The notes below the pieces were generated by a model. The model had not been told where the DNA came from. It did not search any database and worked only from the letters and a program-made list of their open reading frames with translations. A program made the position numbers and the translations under genes. Shown here piece by piece: positions 34,317-43,814 of a stretch of 64,000 nucleotides of DNA; the first letter of the stretch is position 1; every line of letters starts with the position of its first letter. Origin of the DNA: SHLQ01 sp964517125 (GTDB taxonomy: Bacteria > Actinomycetota > Acidimicrobiia > Acidimicrobiales > SHLQ01); NCBI GenBank assembly GCA_964517125.1, contig CAZFBD010000015.1, positions 1 to 64,000 on the forward strand. Reading direction: 5' to 3'.

Positions 34317-35030
34317 TCAGTCGACGGTCATGCGGGTCAGGCGGAGCGTGGTCAGTAGGAAGGCTGCGGCCACGACGGCTCCTGTGATGAGGAAGACTGT
34401 GGTCTGCTCGGTGGGCCGGTCGATGAGCTCGAGCGACTCGGAGACTCGGGCCAGCACCGAGGTCGTGTGGGTTCGGATGGCCAGCCATCCGGCCGTCCGG
34501 CTCAGGCCGGCGACGAAGCCTTCCCACACCAGGACATAGGCAAGTCCCCACACCAGCGCTCGGGGCGTGAGCAGCCCCAGGAAGGTGAAGATCGAGCCGT
34601 AGGCGAAGACTCCCACGGCCGAGGCGAGCAACAGTCCGGTGAGGTCGTTCGAGTCTCCGACGATCGCAGCGAGGATCCCCATGGGGACGAGAACCAACGG
34701 CAACAGCACGAGCATCGAGGACAGGAAGCCGGCCAGAGCAATTTGCCACCGGCCGACCGGACGCATCCAGAAGTAGACGAGCGTCTTCTCCTCGATCAGG
34801 TTGCCGATGGTTGCTGTTGCAAAGACGACCACGACGACCGGCACGAAGACGGTGAGGCCAAAGTTCGACAGGAAGTCCACCCGACCCTCGGCCGTGATTT
34901 CGTCTGCTCGGTCGAGGAAGATGCCGATCACGATGCCCACGGCGCCGACGGCGAGCATGGCGAGCACACGGCCCTTCGTCGAGACCGAGCGAACCATTCG
35001 GCCCATCATTCCCAGGAAACCGCGCATCAT
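34317..35030 (-). CDS. ABC-2 type transporter permease
   Basis: A 237-residue membrane protein with six predicted helices, opening with a basic N terminus (GMMGRMVRSVSTKGR) and holding LTVFVPVVVVVFATATIGNL followed by IEEKTLVYFWMRPVGR, the usual ABC-2 permease loop. It pairs with the ATPase gene just upstream, whose last 4 bases it overlaps. The substrate is unknown; this is the second permease of a four-gene exporter cluster. Confidence 0.85.
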   Translation of the reverse strand: MMRGFLGMMGRMVRSVSTKGRVLAMLAVGAVGIVIGIFLDRADEITAEGRVDFLSNFGLTVFVPVVVVVFATATIGNLIEEKTLVYFWMRPVGRWQIALAGFLSSMLVLLPLVLVPMGILAAIVGDSNDLTGLLLASAVGVFAYGSIFTFLGLLTPRALVWGLAYVLVWEGFVAGLSRTAGWLAIRTHTTSVLARVSESLELIDRPTEQTTVFLITGAVVAAAFLLTTLRLTRMTVD

Positions 35031-35998
35031 CGACCCACCAGATACTTGAAGACGGATTCGAGGTCATCGTCGAGCGGCTGGACCTCGAAGAGGGAGACCT
35101 CGTTCTGCATGGCTGCACCAGCGATCGATGCCCGAAAGCGATCGACGTCGTCGGTGTTGACGACGAGCTCGTGATCGCCGGAGACGGTCAGGCCGCTGAT
35201 GCCGACGTGGGCGAGCAGGGCGGAGCCGAGCAGGCGAGCGTCGGAGGAGCGCACTCGAATCCGATGCGGTCGGTCGTCCATGAGTTCTCGGATGTCGTGG
35301 AAGTCGCCCTGCGCCGCCAATCGTCCCTGCGCGATGACCAGGACGCGGGAGCCGAGGCGTTCGACCTCGTCGAGCACATGGCTGGACACGATGACCGCGG
35401 TTTCCTCTTCGCCAAGGCGGCGGATGAGTTCGATCATGGCCAACCGTTGGCGGGGGTCGAGGCCGGTGAGTGGCTCATCCATCAACAGGAGGTCGGGCGA
35501 GTGGGCAATGGCCTGGGCGACCTTGACCCGCTGCTTCATGCCCTTGCTGTAGCTGCCAACCGGACGGGTGTCGTCGGAGTCCATCTCGACGATGTCGAGT
35601 GCTCGGCGGGCCGCCTCGCCCGGGTCGTCGACGCCGTTGAGTGTGGCGGCGAGCGTCACGAAATCGATCGCACGCTGCTCGGAGAACAGTTGCTCCTGCT
35701 GTGGGACCAGGCCGATTCTGCCGCGGACGGCTCGATCGCTGCGGGGATTCTCGCCGAGAACCCGGACCGTACCCTGTGAGGGCGGTTCGAGTCCGGCGAT
35801 CATGCGAAGCGTTGTGGACTTACCAGCGCCGTTCGGACCGAGCAGCGCAGTCACGCCGGGCTCGACGACGAAGCTCACGTCGGACACGGCAACGACGTCG
35901 CCAAACCACTTGCTGATGTTCGAGACCACGACCGAACCCGTTGGCGGAGGTGGCGCGTCGGTTGCGGCCGGCGATGGGGGTGGAGGCGTGGTCGTCAC
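35027..35998 (-). CDS. ABC transporter ATP-binding protein
   Basis: The 323-residue product has a proline-rich start and then a standard nucleotide-binding domain: Walker A LLGPNGAGKSTTLRM, Q-loop GLVPQQEQLF, signature SYSKGMKQRVKVAQAIA, Walker B LLLMDEPLTGLDP and H-loop VIVSSHVLDEVERL. The SYSKGMKQR signature is typical of ABC-2 exporters. The GTG at 35998 overlaps the preceding permease by 4 bases; earlier codons lie in that gene. The C-terminal 100 residues are the usual regulatory extension. Confidence 0.93.
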   Translation of the reverse strand: MTTTPPPPSPAATDAPPPPTGSVVVSNISKWFGDVVAVSDVSFVVEPGVTALLGPNGAGKSTTLRMIAGLEPPSQGTVRVLGENPRSDRAVRGRIGLVPQQEQLFSEQRAIDFVTLAATLNGVDDPGEAARRALDIVEMDSDDTRPVGSYSKGMKQRVKVAQAIAHSPDLLLMDEPLTGLDPRQRLAMIELIRRLGEEETAVIVSSHVLDEVERLGSRVLVIAQGRLAAQGDFHDIRELMDDRPHRIRVRSSDARLLGSALLAHVGISGLTVSGDHELVVNTDDVDRFRASIAGAAMQNEVSLFEVQPLDDDLESVFKYLVGR

Positions 35999-36909
35999 TT
36001 CGTGATCTCCAGGCGGCGGTAGCCCCAGGCGATGACGGCGAGGCTGACGACGCAGACCGCTGCATAAGCGCCAACCGCTTCGAGCGTGGACACATCGGGC
36101 GTCTGCTCGAACTCGGCATCGAAGATTCGTGCGATGACCTCGAACGGCAGTCCGGCGATGGATGCCAGCTGCACCTCGTTGCGGACCCCGGCGCCTTCGA
36201 CAAGGCCGCCGGCCAGCGCGCCACTGCCGATGAGGAGCATGACGATGCCCGCCGAAGCGAAGCCCTGACGGTTGGTGAGTGTGGATGCGGCCATGCCGAT
36301 CAGCGTGAAGAACAGCGACATGAGGAGGCCGCTCGCAGCGATGCGGCCAAGCAGCTTGAGGGTTTCGACGAAGCCCTCCGGGCCGAGGTCGACGAACGAA
36401 TAGCCGACGAGCAGAAACACGATCGGCAACATGGTGACCAGCATCAGGACCGACATGAGGGCCGAGCCCTTCGCCACGAGATAGTTGCCCCGATTCAGCG
36501 GCGAGGCCATGTACAGACCGAGCAGTCCGGTTCGGCGGTCGGTGCTCATGAGTTCTGGGGCGACGAACGCCGTGAACAGGATGACGGCGATGCTGATGAG
36601 ACTGAAATATCCGGCGTAGTCGGCAACGACCTCCCGTGCGAACTCCGATGGCAGCAGGATCGCGATGCCCATGAAGGCGATCGCCGGCACGTAGGCGATG
36701 AGGATGGTGAGGATCGGCACGATCTTGAAGCGAAACTTGCGTCGAAGACCGAGCGCTCGTTGCACCGAGGAGACCCATACGCTGCGGGACGCACCTGCGG
36801 CGCCGGTGCGTGGCCCGTCGTAGCGGCGATAGCCGCGGTCATAGATCTCTGCGCTCGCCGTCGCCGCTGCGGGCGTCGCTGGGATCGGGGGAGGAACTGG
36901 CGTCGTCAT
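35995..36909 (-). CDS. ABC-2 type transporter permease
   Basis: The 304-residue permease has a proline- and alanine-rich cytoplasmic start (PVPPPIPATPAAATAS) and then YDRGYRRYDGPRTG, a motif often seen at the start of Gram-positive ABC-2 permeases. Six membrane segments follow, with EIMSTDRRTGLLGLYMASPL-like loop residues. It overlaps the upstream ATPase by 4 bases and the downstream ATPase by 4, so the four genes form one transcription unit: ATPase, permease, ATPase, permease. Confidence 0.85.
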   Translation of the reverse strand: MTTPVPPPIPATPAAATASAEIYDRGYRRYDGPRTGAAGASRSVWVSSVQRALGLRRKFRFKIVPILTILIAYVPAIAFMGIAILLPSEFAREVVADYAGYFSLISIAVILFTAFVAPELMSTDRRTGLLGLYMASPLNRGNYLVAKGSALMSVLMLVTMLPIVFLLVGYSFVDLGPEGFVETLKLLGRIAASGLLMSLFFTLIGMAASTLTNRQGFASAGIVMLLIGSGALAGGLVEGAGVRNEVQLASIAGLPFEVIARIFDAEFEQTPDVSTLEAVGAYAAVCVVSLAVIAWGYRRLEITK

Positions 36910-37856
36910 GTGCCGTGCACCTCGGCGAGGAAGATGTCTTCGAGCGAATTCTGCATGGGGGAGATCCGACGAAGTGGGGCTCCGACTGACGCGATCGCGT
37001 CTCGGACGGTGTCGGCGAGTTCATCTGCTTCGTGATCGACGCCGACGATGAGGCGACTGCCGTCGTCACGCACGTCGAGACCGGTGGCTTGCAGGGCGGC
37101 AACGAGCTCCGTCTGTCGACCGGCCACCACGACAATGAGGCCGCCTCGACCAGTTTGCAGTTCATCGATTGCGCCGGCCGCAGCAACGCTGCCGTCGGCG
37201 ATGATGACGACGTTGTCGGCGATCCGCTCGACTTCTTCCAGCAGGTGAGACGACAGCACGACATCGATGCCGTACTCGGTGCCGACTCGGCGGATCAGCT
37301 CGAGCATGTCGTCGCGCTGCACCGGGTCGAGTCCGTCGGTTGGTTCATCGAGCAGGATGAGGTCGGGGGAGTGGGCAATGGCTTGCGCAAGCTTCACCCG
37401 CTGTCGCTGGCCCGTCGACATGGTGCCGATCGGGCGGGCCCGTTCTTCGCCCAGACCAACGAGCCAGAGAGCGTCGCTTGACCGGGTGGTGGCTTCGCGG
37501 GTGGGGAGTCCGTGGACCTGCGCGATGTGGCGCACAAAGTCCTGGGCCGCGACATCGTTCGGAAGGTCGTGGTGTTCGGGCGAGTACCCGATCCGTTGCC
37601 GCAGCTCTGGCCCGGCATTCGATGGATCCTCGCCCATGACGGACAGCGAGCCTCCGTCGGGATGGTGAAGGCCGAGGAGCATACCGAACAGCGTGGTCTT
37701 GCCTGATCCATTCGAGCCCAGAAGGCCGGTCACTCCGGAGGGCACCGCTGCAGTGAGGTTGGAGAAGACCCGATGGTCGCCCCACGATTTCGACACCGCA
37801 GTCGCCGAGATCACCGGTGGAGGGGAGGTCGGTGTCCCGACGGCTGCGGTGTTCAT
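36906..37856 (-). CDS. ABC transporter ATP-binding protein
   Basis: First gene of the ABC exporter cluster. The 316-residue product holds Walker A LLGSNGSGKTTLFGM, Q-loop IGYSPEHHDLP, signature TMSTGQRQRVKLAQAIAH, Walker B LILLDEPTDGLDP and VLSSHLLEEVERI. The signature is MSTGQ rather than LSGGQ, as is common in this subfamily. The paired layout of two ATPases and two permeases suggests either one hetero-dimeric exporter or two related ones; substrate unknown. Confidence 0.93.
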   Translation of the reverse strand: MNTAAVGTPTSPPPVISATAVSKSWGDHRVFSNLTAAVPSGVTGLLGSNGSGKTTLFGMLLGLHHPDGGSLSVMGEDPSNAGPELRQRIGYSPEHHDLPNDVAAQDFVRHIAQVHGLPTREATTRSSDALWLVGLGEERARPIGTMSTGQRQRVKLAQAIAHSPDLILLDEPTDGLDPVQRDDMLELIRRVGTEYGIDVVLSSHLLEEVERIADNVVIIADGSVAAAGAIDELQTGRGGLIVVVAGRQTELVAALQATGLDVRDDGSRLIVGVDHEADELADTVRDAIASVGAPLRRISPMQNSLEDIFLAEVHGT

Positions 37857-37898
37857 GAGATCATTGTGGCGTGTTCGGACCGTGTCCGAAATGAGGGA

Positions 37899-38774
37899 TC
37901 ACCCTGATGTGACCCTGAGAAAGAACACCGGGGTCGCAGCCTTGTAGGCCTCGTAGTCGGCTTCGCCGCCCCACTTCTTGTCGGCCCGAGCCTCGAGTGC
38001 GGGGACTCCGCTGACCCGGTTGAGAAGCACGAAGACGAACACCGGAGAGAGCAGCGTGATGTACTGCCAGCCCTGAAGCGCAGGGGCGGCAATGATCGCC
38101 ATGCCGGTCCACAGCAGGAACTCGCCGAAGTAGTTGGGGTGCCGCGATCGGCTCCACAGGCCTTCGGTGATGAACCGTCCGGCGTTCGCAGGGTCGGCGC
38201 GGAACGCCGTCTTCTGTCGATCAGCGACAACCTCGATTGCGAACCCGGCGATCCACACCACCAGACCAATCAGCGACACGATGCCGAAGTCGACCTTCGC
38301 TCCCGACGTCATTGCGGCAAGTGCAGCGGCTGCCGTGAAGGTGATCCAGAGTCCCTGGATCGTCCAGAACATGAGGAAGGCGAGAGGGTCATGTTTGATT
38401 CGGTCGAACCGGCCGTCCTTGCCAGCCTTCTTGACCCGGGCGAACAGAAAGCTCCCGAGCCGACCGGCCCACACCATGATGAGTACGGCAATGATGACGG
38501 TTCGGGTGTCCCGGGTGTCGGTGGCGAGCAGTGCGACCAGTGTGACCGAAATGTAGGTGAGAGAGCCGGTGAGGTCGTAGTAGTGCTCGGTGCGTGCGAT
38601 GAACGATGGAACGAACACGACCCAGTTGACGGCAAAGGCGAAAAGGACCAGGGCGAAGAAGATCCGCATGCCGCCGTCGGTGAGCGATTCGCCGCCGTCG
38701 CTGCCCGCCAGGCCAACCGCAATTCCGAGTGCCACCGCCACGAGCGAACCGGCAATGGTGGTCTGTTTCTTCAT
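37899..38774 (-). CDS. DUF1295 family membrane protein (steroid 5-alpha-reductase/ICMT-like)
   Basis: The 291-residue product has seven or so membrane segments and the C-terminal signature RFITEGLWSRSRHPNYFGEF with RADKKWGGEADYEAYKAATP, characteristic of DUF1295 proteins. These share the fold of isoprenylcysteine methyltransferases and steroid 5-alpha reductases, and the RHPNYF motif binds the cofactor (SAM or NADPH). The precise reaction is unknown. It is followed on the same strand by the ABC cluster after 42 bases, with no clear functional tie. Confidence 0.85.
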   Translation of the reverse strand: MKKQTTIAGSLVAVALGIAVGLAGSDGGESLTDGGMRIFFALVLFAFAVNWVVFVPSFIARTEHYYDLTGSLTYISVTLVALLATDTRDTRTVIIAVLIMVWAGRLGSFLFARVKKAGKDGRFDRIKHDPLAFLMFWTIQGLWITFTAAAALAAMTSGAKVDFGIVSLIGLVVWIAGFAIEVVADRQKTAFRADPANAGRFITEGLWSRSRHPNYFGEFLLWTGMAIIAAPALQGWQYITLLSPVFVFVLLNRVSGVPALEARADKKWGGEADYEAYKAATPVFFLRVTSG

Positions 38775-38830
38775 GAGGCGAACCTAGTGGCCCACGGGCG
38801 CGATGGGCTATCCAAACGGCCGAGCTGATC

Positions 38831-40081
38831 TCAGCCCGCCGTTGTCACCGTGAGCGAGCGACTGTCCGTGTTGCCGGCTCCGCGGCCCTGGCCGTTCGCC
38901 TCCACGCTGACCGTGATGATGTAGGTGGTGTTCGGTGTGAGGGCGGGCGTCCAGAAGCCCGGGATTCCAAGATGTCGGGTGGTGCAACCCTGGGCCTGAC
39001 CGGCGTTGGACCCGACGATGGCGCCGCCCTGTTCCCGGATGGAGAACGAGCCATTGGCGCAGATGTTCGACTCGTAGTCGACCTGGAATGACGTGCTGCC
39101 CACAGAGCTCAGCCGCAGGTTCTGCAGGCTGACCGGTTGCTCGGCTTCGGGTGCATCGCCCCCGGCGGTTCGAAACGGCACGGCGGGAGAGGTGGCGCTC
39201 GGGGGTCCGTCGAGGATCACCTGCACCGTGTAGTCGGTGCCCGGGAGCAGGCCGTTGAAGCTGGCATCGACGGTGGTTCCCGCAGGTGCCGACCCGGTGG
39301 TGCGGGACACGATGACACCGTCCTGGCGGACGACGGCCGTGTACCCAGTGGTCGCTTCTGACGCGAAGCGAAAGCGGAGAGAGTTCTCGCCGAGCTGTCC
39401 GATGTCGATCCGTTGGGCAAACGCCTGTGGTTCTTCGGTGACCTCTGTGGTCGTGGTCGTGGTCGTGGCCGGTGGCTCGGCCGGTGGTTCCGTGGTCGTC
39501 GCCGGTGGCTCGGTGGTTGTGGTCGGCGTGGGTTCGGCTGGCGCCGGTGCCTGCACTGCTGGCTGGTCGACAGCGACGGGCGCTGTTGCTGGGACTCCCG
39601 GGTCGGCATCGGTCGGTTGCTCGTCCGAGATGGTGAATTCGGTGGTGACCTCGCGGCCTTCGGGCCCGTCGACGGATCCAGGCTCGAGCTCGGTCAGGTT
39701 TGCCTCGGGGTCGGTGTCGTTCACCTCTGCGTCCGGCGCCGTAACCGATGCTCCAGCGACCTCGGCCGTCACCGGCGAATCGTCGACAAGGGGTGGTGGC
39801 TGGGTTGGCGTGATGTTCTGCGGCCCGGCGACGGCGACATCGGTGATTCCGTTTCCGGGTGCTCGCTTCTCCGCCCTTGGTGGGCTGGTGCTGTTGGAGA
39901 TCACCACGGCGGTTGCGATCAGAAAGGGGAACGCGATGGCCGCAACGATCGCGATGTACAGGCCCCCGCGTTCGCGTCGGGTTGGCGCTTCTGGGGCCGG
40001 GTCACGGCGGGTGTCCCAGCGCGTGGACGACGACGGGTCGGACACGACAACACCGTCTTCGCCTCGTTCATTCGCCGTCAC
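38831..40081 (-). CDS. Membrane-anchored protein with Thr/Pro-rich linker and FnIII-like domains
   Basis: The 416-residue product has a cytoplasmic start (SSSTRWDTRRDPAPEAPTRR), one membrane helix at about residues 41-62, then a long extracellular linker (about 65-225) of Pro, Thr, Ala, Asp and Glu with runs such as PTTTTEPPATTTEPPAEPP. Two beta-sandwich repeats follow, whose phrases (DASFNGLLPGTDYTVQVILD and ALTPNTTYIITVSVEANG) fit fibronectin type III domains. Such proteins are typically surface-exposed stalks. Function is unknown. The linker is strongly skewed in composition, which is common for secreted actinobacterial proteins. Confidence 0.8.
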   Translation of the reverse strand: MTANERGEDGVVVSDPSSSTRWDTRRDPAPEAPTRRERGGLYIAIVAAIAFPFLIATAVVISNSTSPPRAEKRAPGNGITDVAVAGPQNITPTQPPPLVDDSPVTAEVAGASVTAPDAEVNDTDPEANLTELEPGSVDGPEGREVTTEFTISDEQPTDADPGVPATAPVAVDQPAVQAPAPAEPTPTTTTEPPATTTEPPAEPPATTTTTTTEVTEEPQAFAQRIDIGQLGENSLRFRFASEATTGYTAVVRQDGVIVSRTTGSAPAGTTVDASFNGLLPGTDYTVQVILDGPPSATSPAVPFRTAGGDAPEAEQPVSLQNLRLSSVGSTSFQVDYESNICANGSFSIREQGGAIVGSNAGQAQGCTTRHLGIPGFWTPALTPNTTYIITVSVEANGQGRGAGNTDSRSLTVTTAG

Positions 40082-40171
40082 TGCTGCACCACTCCTACGC
40101 CCGAAAACCCCTCCTCAGTATGGTCGCGAGGTCGTGAGTTTCTGGGTCAGCAAACGTGCAATCAGACGATG

Positions 40172-41596
40172 TCAACGCAGAACGGTCGCAAGTGCACGCT
40201 GTGCAGCGCCAACGCCGGACATGCCGTGCACGGCAGCACCAGGAGTGGTGCTGGCACTGCCAATCATCAGCTTCGGGTTGGGCGTCGACCAGGGGTTTCT
40301 CTGCAAACGGGGTCGGAGGAACAGCTGGGTTCCGCCATGGCTGCCGCCACCGATGTCGCCGCCAACGAGGTTTGCGTTCTGCGCTTCCAGATTGGCAGGG
40401 GACGAGGTGTGCCGAGCCAGGATCGTGTCGCGGAATCCCGGCGCAAATCGTTCGATCTGCGCCTCGATTGCCTCCGTGCGGTCAACCGAACTTCCATTCG
40501 GCACATGGCAGTAGGCCCAGGCCGTGTGTTTGCCCTTGGGTGCCCGCGATGGGTCGAAGAGGGTGTGTTGCGCAAGGAGGACGAAGGGCTTGTCGGGGTT
40601 GCGTCCGGCAGCGACCTCGGCTTCGGCAAACGTGAGCTCGTCGAGCGTGCCGCCGAGGTGAACGGTTCCGGCCTGTGCCACGTCGGGGTCGGCCCAGGGG
40701 ATGGGTTCGTCCAGCGCCCAGTCGACCTTCCACGCAGCGGCCCCGTAGCTGAAGGTGCGCAGAGTCTTGACATAGCCGTCGGCAAGTTCGTCTCCAGCGA
40801 TCTCTGCGACCTGTCGTGGGGTGAGCGCGAATATCACGGCTGCTGCGTCGGGGATGTCGGCCATCGTCCGGACGGGGGTCGATGTCTGGATGGTGCCGCC
40901 GAGAGCGCGAAGTCGGCCAGCCAGGGCGTCGGTGATGGCCTGGGCTCCGCCTGCGGGGAAGGGCCAGCCGACGGCGTGAACCGACGCTCCGAGCAGCAGA
41001 CCGAATGCAGAGGTGAACGGGTTGGTCAGCGGAAGAATGGCGTGGGCGGCGTGTCCGGCGAACAGCGCTCGGGCGGCCTCGGTGTCCCAACGCCGGCGCG
41101 CGGTCGTGGCAGCGGGCAGCGCAGAGACCGCCCCGAACCGGGCACTGAACAACGGCGTGTCCGGAACTCGGAGCAGCGGGCGAAGCGCAAGGTTCGTCAG
41201 GTCGTCGAAGCGTTCGACGAACGGTTCGTAGTACCGCCGATAAGCCCGGGAGTCCGAATCGAGACGTTCGGCGGTCTTCGACAGGTCGTTCCACGCAATG
41301 GCAGCCGGTTGACCATCGAGCGGGTGCGCGACCCCGGCCGGAGGTGTCACCCACGCGAGGCCGTGATCGGCCAGCGGTTGGCTGCTGAAGAACGGCGAAG
41401 CCAGCGCCATTGGATGGATGGCCGATGCAAGGTCATGCACGAATCCGGGTTGGGTCAGCTCGCCGCTGCGGGCCCCGCCGCCGATGTCGGCGTTTGCCTC
41501 CAGGACGAGGACGCTTCGGCCGGCTTCTGCGATCGTGATTGCGGCCGAGAGTCCGTTCGGTCCCGACCCAACAACCACAGCGTCGAAGCGTTCCAT
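40172..41596 (-). CDS. FAD-dependent oxidoreductase, phytoene desaturase-like
   Basis: The N terminus MERFDAVVVGSGPNGLSAAI with VLVLEANADIGGGARSGEL is a dinucleotide-binding fold plus the GGG/ARSxE motif of the carotenoid desaturase/NAD(P)-binding oxidoreductase family. The C terminus SASTTPGAAVHGMSGVGAAQ is the conserved FAD-contact end of the same family (CRTISO/PYROXD2-like). The start at 41596 gives 474 residues and lies 42 bases from the divergent dehydrogenase gene; longer frames cross that gene. Substrate unknown; carotenoid or lipid oxidation is possible but not shown. Confidence 0.85.
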   Translation of the reverse strand: MERFDAVVVGSGPNGLSAAITIAEAGRSVLVLEANADIGGGARSGELTQPGFVHDLASAIHPMALASPFFSSQPLADHGLAWVTPPAGVAHPLDGQPAAIAWNDLSKTAERLDSDSRAYRRYYEPFVERFDDLTNLALRPLLRVPDTPLFSARFGAVSALPAATTARRRWDTEAARALFAGHAAHAILPLTNPFTSAFGLLLGASVHAVGWPFPAGGAQAITDALAGRLRALGGTIQTSTPVRTMADIPDAAAVIFALTPRQVAEIAGDELADGYVKTLRTFSYGAAAWKVDWALDEPIPWADPDVAQAGTVHLGGTLDELTFAEAEVAAGRNPDKPFVLLAQHTLFDPSRAPKGKHTAWAYCHVPNGSSVDRTEAIEAQIERFAPGFRDTILARHTSSPANLEAQNANLVGGDIGGGSHGGTQLFLRPRLQRNPWSTPNPKLMIGSASTTPGAAVHGMSGVGAAQRALATVLR

Positions 41597-41638
41597 GCCA
41601 ATGAGGTTACCGATCGGTCGTTCCGCAAGGATGATGCA

Positions 41639-42559
41639 ATGTCGATCGTGCTCAACCCGTACTCGCGTGCCGACGAATGGCTGGCCGAACTCGCCCAGTT
41701 GCTGCCTGACGATGAGCTGCATCTCTGGCCCGACGTTGGTGACCCCACCGCTGTGGAGTTCGCGGTTGCGTGGGTGATGCCCCGGAGCGCTCTGCAAGGC
41801 TTCACCAACCTGCGGGCGATCCTTTCGCTCGGAGCCGGAGCTGAGCAATGGCAAAAGCCCGGCATCCCCGAGGTGCCCGTGGTGCGGTTGGCCGACCCGT
41901 CGATGTCCGACGAGATGGCGTCCTACGCTCTGCACTGGGTGCTTCGGCTGCAGCGAAACTTCGATGTGTCTGCGGCGCAACAACACCAGAAGATCTGGGA
42001 ACAGCCGTCGTATGTTCAGGCCGGCAGCTACCGGGTTGGTGTCCTCGGCTTCGGCACGATCGGCGCTCGCGTCGCCCAGGCGTTTCTGGACCTCGGCTAC
42101 CCGGTCAATGCATGGTCGCGATCTGGCGGGAGCACCGAGGGGGTCACACACTACGCCGGCACGGACGAACTCGACGGCTTCCTGGCGAACTCCGACGCCG
42201 TCGTCAACATCCTTCCCAGTACCGCGGCCACGACCGGGCTCCTCGATGCCGACCGGTTGGCGCGCTTTGCGAGCGACAGCGTGTTCGTGAACATGGGGCG
42301 CGGAACAGTGATCGACGAGGATGCACTCGTCGCAGCGTTGGACGACGGGCCGCTGCGGGCTGCGGTCCTCGATGTCACGAATCCGGAACCGCCAGTCGCC
42401 GAGTCGCCACTCTGGACGCACCCAGCCGTGCATCTGACTCCGCATGTGGCGGGGTCGACGCAGGTTCGCTCAGCAAGCCGACTGATCGCCGAGAACATCG
42501 GTCGTATCCGTGCGGGCGAGGCGCCGTTCCCCCTTCTCGATCGCTCGCGGGGCTACTGA
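41639..42559 (+). CDS. D-2-hydroxyacid dehydrogenase (glyoxylate/hydroxypyruvate reductase-like)
   Basis: The 306-residue product has the NAD(P)-binding motif GVLGFGTIGARVAQAFLDLG, the family segment VFVNMGRGTVIDEDALVAAL and the catalytic histidine region HPAVHLTPHVAGSTQ. Arg in NMGRGT and His in TPHVA complete the usual Arg-Glu-His triad. It is closest in style to GhrA-type glyoxylate reductases (short N-terminal catalytic domain, WVMPRSALQGFTNLRAILSL). The long open frame that precedes it on this strand is antisense to the FAD gene; AAGGA before the ATG at 41639 supports this start. Confidence 0.9.
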   Translation: MSIVLNPYSRADEWLAELAQLLPDDELHLWPDVGDPTAVEFAVAWVMPRSALQGFTNLRAILSLGAGAEQWQKPGIPEVPVVRLADPSMSDEMASYALHWVLRLQRNFDVSAAQQHQKIWEQPSYVQAGSYRVGVLGFGTIGARVAQAFLDLGYPVNAWSRSGGSTEGVTHYAGTDELDGFLANSDAVVNILPSTAATTGLLDADRLARFASDSVFVNMGRGTVIDEDALVAALDDGPLRAAVLDVTNPEPPVAESPLWTHPAVHLTPHVAGSTQVRSASRLIAENIGRIRAGEAPFPLLDRSRGY

Positions 42560-42619
42560 TCGCCGCGGCGGCGAAGGGCTTCCGTTGGCGCAGCGGGCAG
42601 GGCTGCGGGACAATGCCTC

Positions 42620-43810
42620 ATGACGAATCTTTCGAGCATTGGTGACGACCTTCTTCAGGCTGCTCGGGATCTGCGGGACGAAACCGTGGAACTCCGACGC
42701 GCCATCCACGCCGAACCCGAGATCGGGCTGCAATTGCCCGACACGCAGGCGAAGATCCTCGATGCCATCACCGGACTCGACCTGGACATCACGCTCGGCG
42801 AGTCCACGACCTCGGTTGTCGCCGACCTGGACACCGGCCGTCCTGGACCAACCGTGCTGTTGCGCGGCGACATGGACGCGTTGCCCCTGCAGGAGGACTA
42901 CGTCAGCGACTTCCAGTCGCAGCGCGAAGGGGTCATGCATGCCTGTGGGCACGACTCGCATGTCGCGATGCTGGCCAGCGCAGCGCGACTCCTCAGCGAA
43001 AACCGCAGCGAGCTGAGCGGCAAGGTGCGGTTCATGTTCCAGCCGGGCGAAGAGGGCTACCACGGCGCCAAGTACATGATCGAGGAGGGTGTTCTGGACG
43101 GGGTCGACCGGGCCTTTGCCATCCATGTCGTCAGCAACGTCCCCAACGGACTCATCGCCACCAAGAGCGGCCCGCTCCTGGCCAGCGCCGACCGGTGGGA
43201 GGTCACGGTCAACGGAAAAGGTGGCCACGCGTCCGCCCCCCACGACACGATCGACCCGATCCCGCCCGCCGCAGCGATGGTCGGCAACTTCCAGACGATC
43301 ATCTCCCGAGAGTTGGACCCCTCACAGTCGGCCGTCCTCACGGTGGCCCACATCGAATCGGGAACGACCAACAACATCATCCCGGCTTCGGCGTTCCTCG
43401 AAGGGACGATGCGAACCTTCGACGAAGGCGTTCGCAGCATGGTGCACGACAGCTTTCATCGGGTCGCAAAGTCCACGGCCGAAGCACACCGGTGCAGCTG
43501 CACGTCCGAAGTCATTCCCGGCTATCCCGTCACGGTCAACGACGCGGCGCAGGCTGATCTCACCGGCGAGGTGGCGACGGCGCTGCTGGGCGCAGATCAG
43601 TTCTTCGTGATGCCGCAGCCGGCGTTTGCGGCCGAGGACTTCAGCTACGTCCTCAACCAGGTGCCCGGCGCCATGGCGATGATGGGTGTGTGCCCCGACG
43701 ACGTCAGCCCGGCCGACGCCGCGCCCAACCACTCCAACTTCATGCGGGTGAACGAGTCGGCGTTCCACAACGGCGTGGCGTTGTATGCGGGAATGGCGAT
43801 GGCCGGCTGA
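42620..43810 (+). CDS. M20 family metallopeptidase / amidohydrolase
   Basis: A 396-residue hippurate-hydrolase-like enzyme. Metal ligands are visible in VMHACGHDSHVAML (Cys/His) and FMFQPGEEGYHGAKYM (Glu pair); the dimerisation domain carries WEVTVNGKGGHASAPHDTID, and SGTTNNIIPASAFLEGTMRT is typical of the amidohydrolase branch of M20D. It probably cleaves N-acyl amino acids. It follows the dehydrogenase by 60 bases on the same strand. Length is normal for the family. Confidence 0.93.
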   Translation: MTNLSSIGDDLLQAARDLRDETVELRRAIHAEPEIGLQLPDTQAKILDAITGLDLDITLGESTTSVVADLDTGRPGPTVLLRGDMDALPLQEDYVSDFQSQREGVMHACGHDSHVAMLASAARLLSENRSELSGKVRFMFQPGEEGYHGAKYMIEEGVLDGVDRAFAIHVVSNVPNGLIATKSGPLLASADRWEVTVNGKGGHASAPHDTIDPIPPAAAMVGNFQTIISRELDPSQSAVLTVAHIESGTTNNIIPASAFLEGTMRTFDEGVRSMVHDSFHRVAKSTAEAHRCSCTSEVIPGYPVTVNDAAQADLTGEVATALLGADQFFVMPQPAFAAEDFSYVLNQVPGAMAMMGVCPDDVSPADAAPNHSNFMRVNESAFHNGVALYAGMAMAG

Positions 43811-43814
43811 CGGC

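Noticed and set aside
39413..41638. Long open frame on the plus strand preceding the hydroxyacid dehydrogenase
   Set aside because: It is antisense to the FnIII-like and FAD-oxidoreductase genes, has no family resemblance and is Arg/Gly-rich in the way of high-GC shadow frames. Only the part from 41639 is a real gene.
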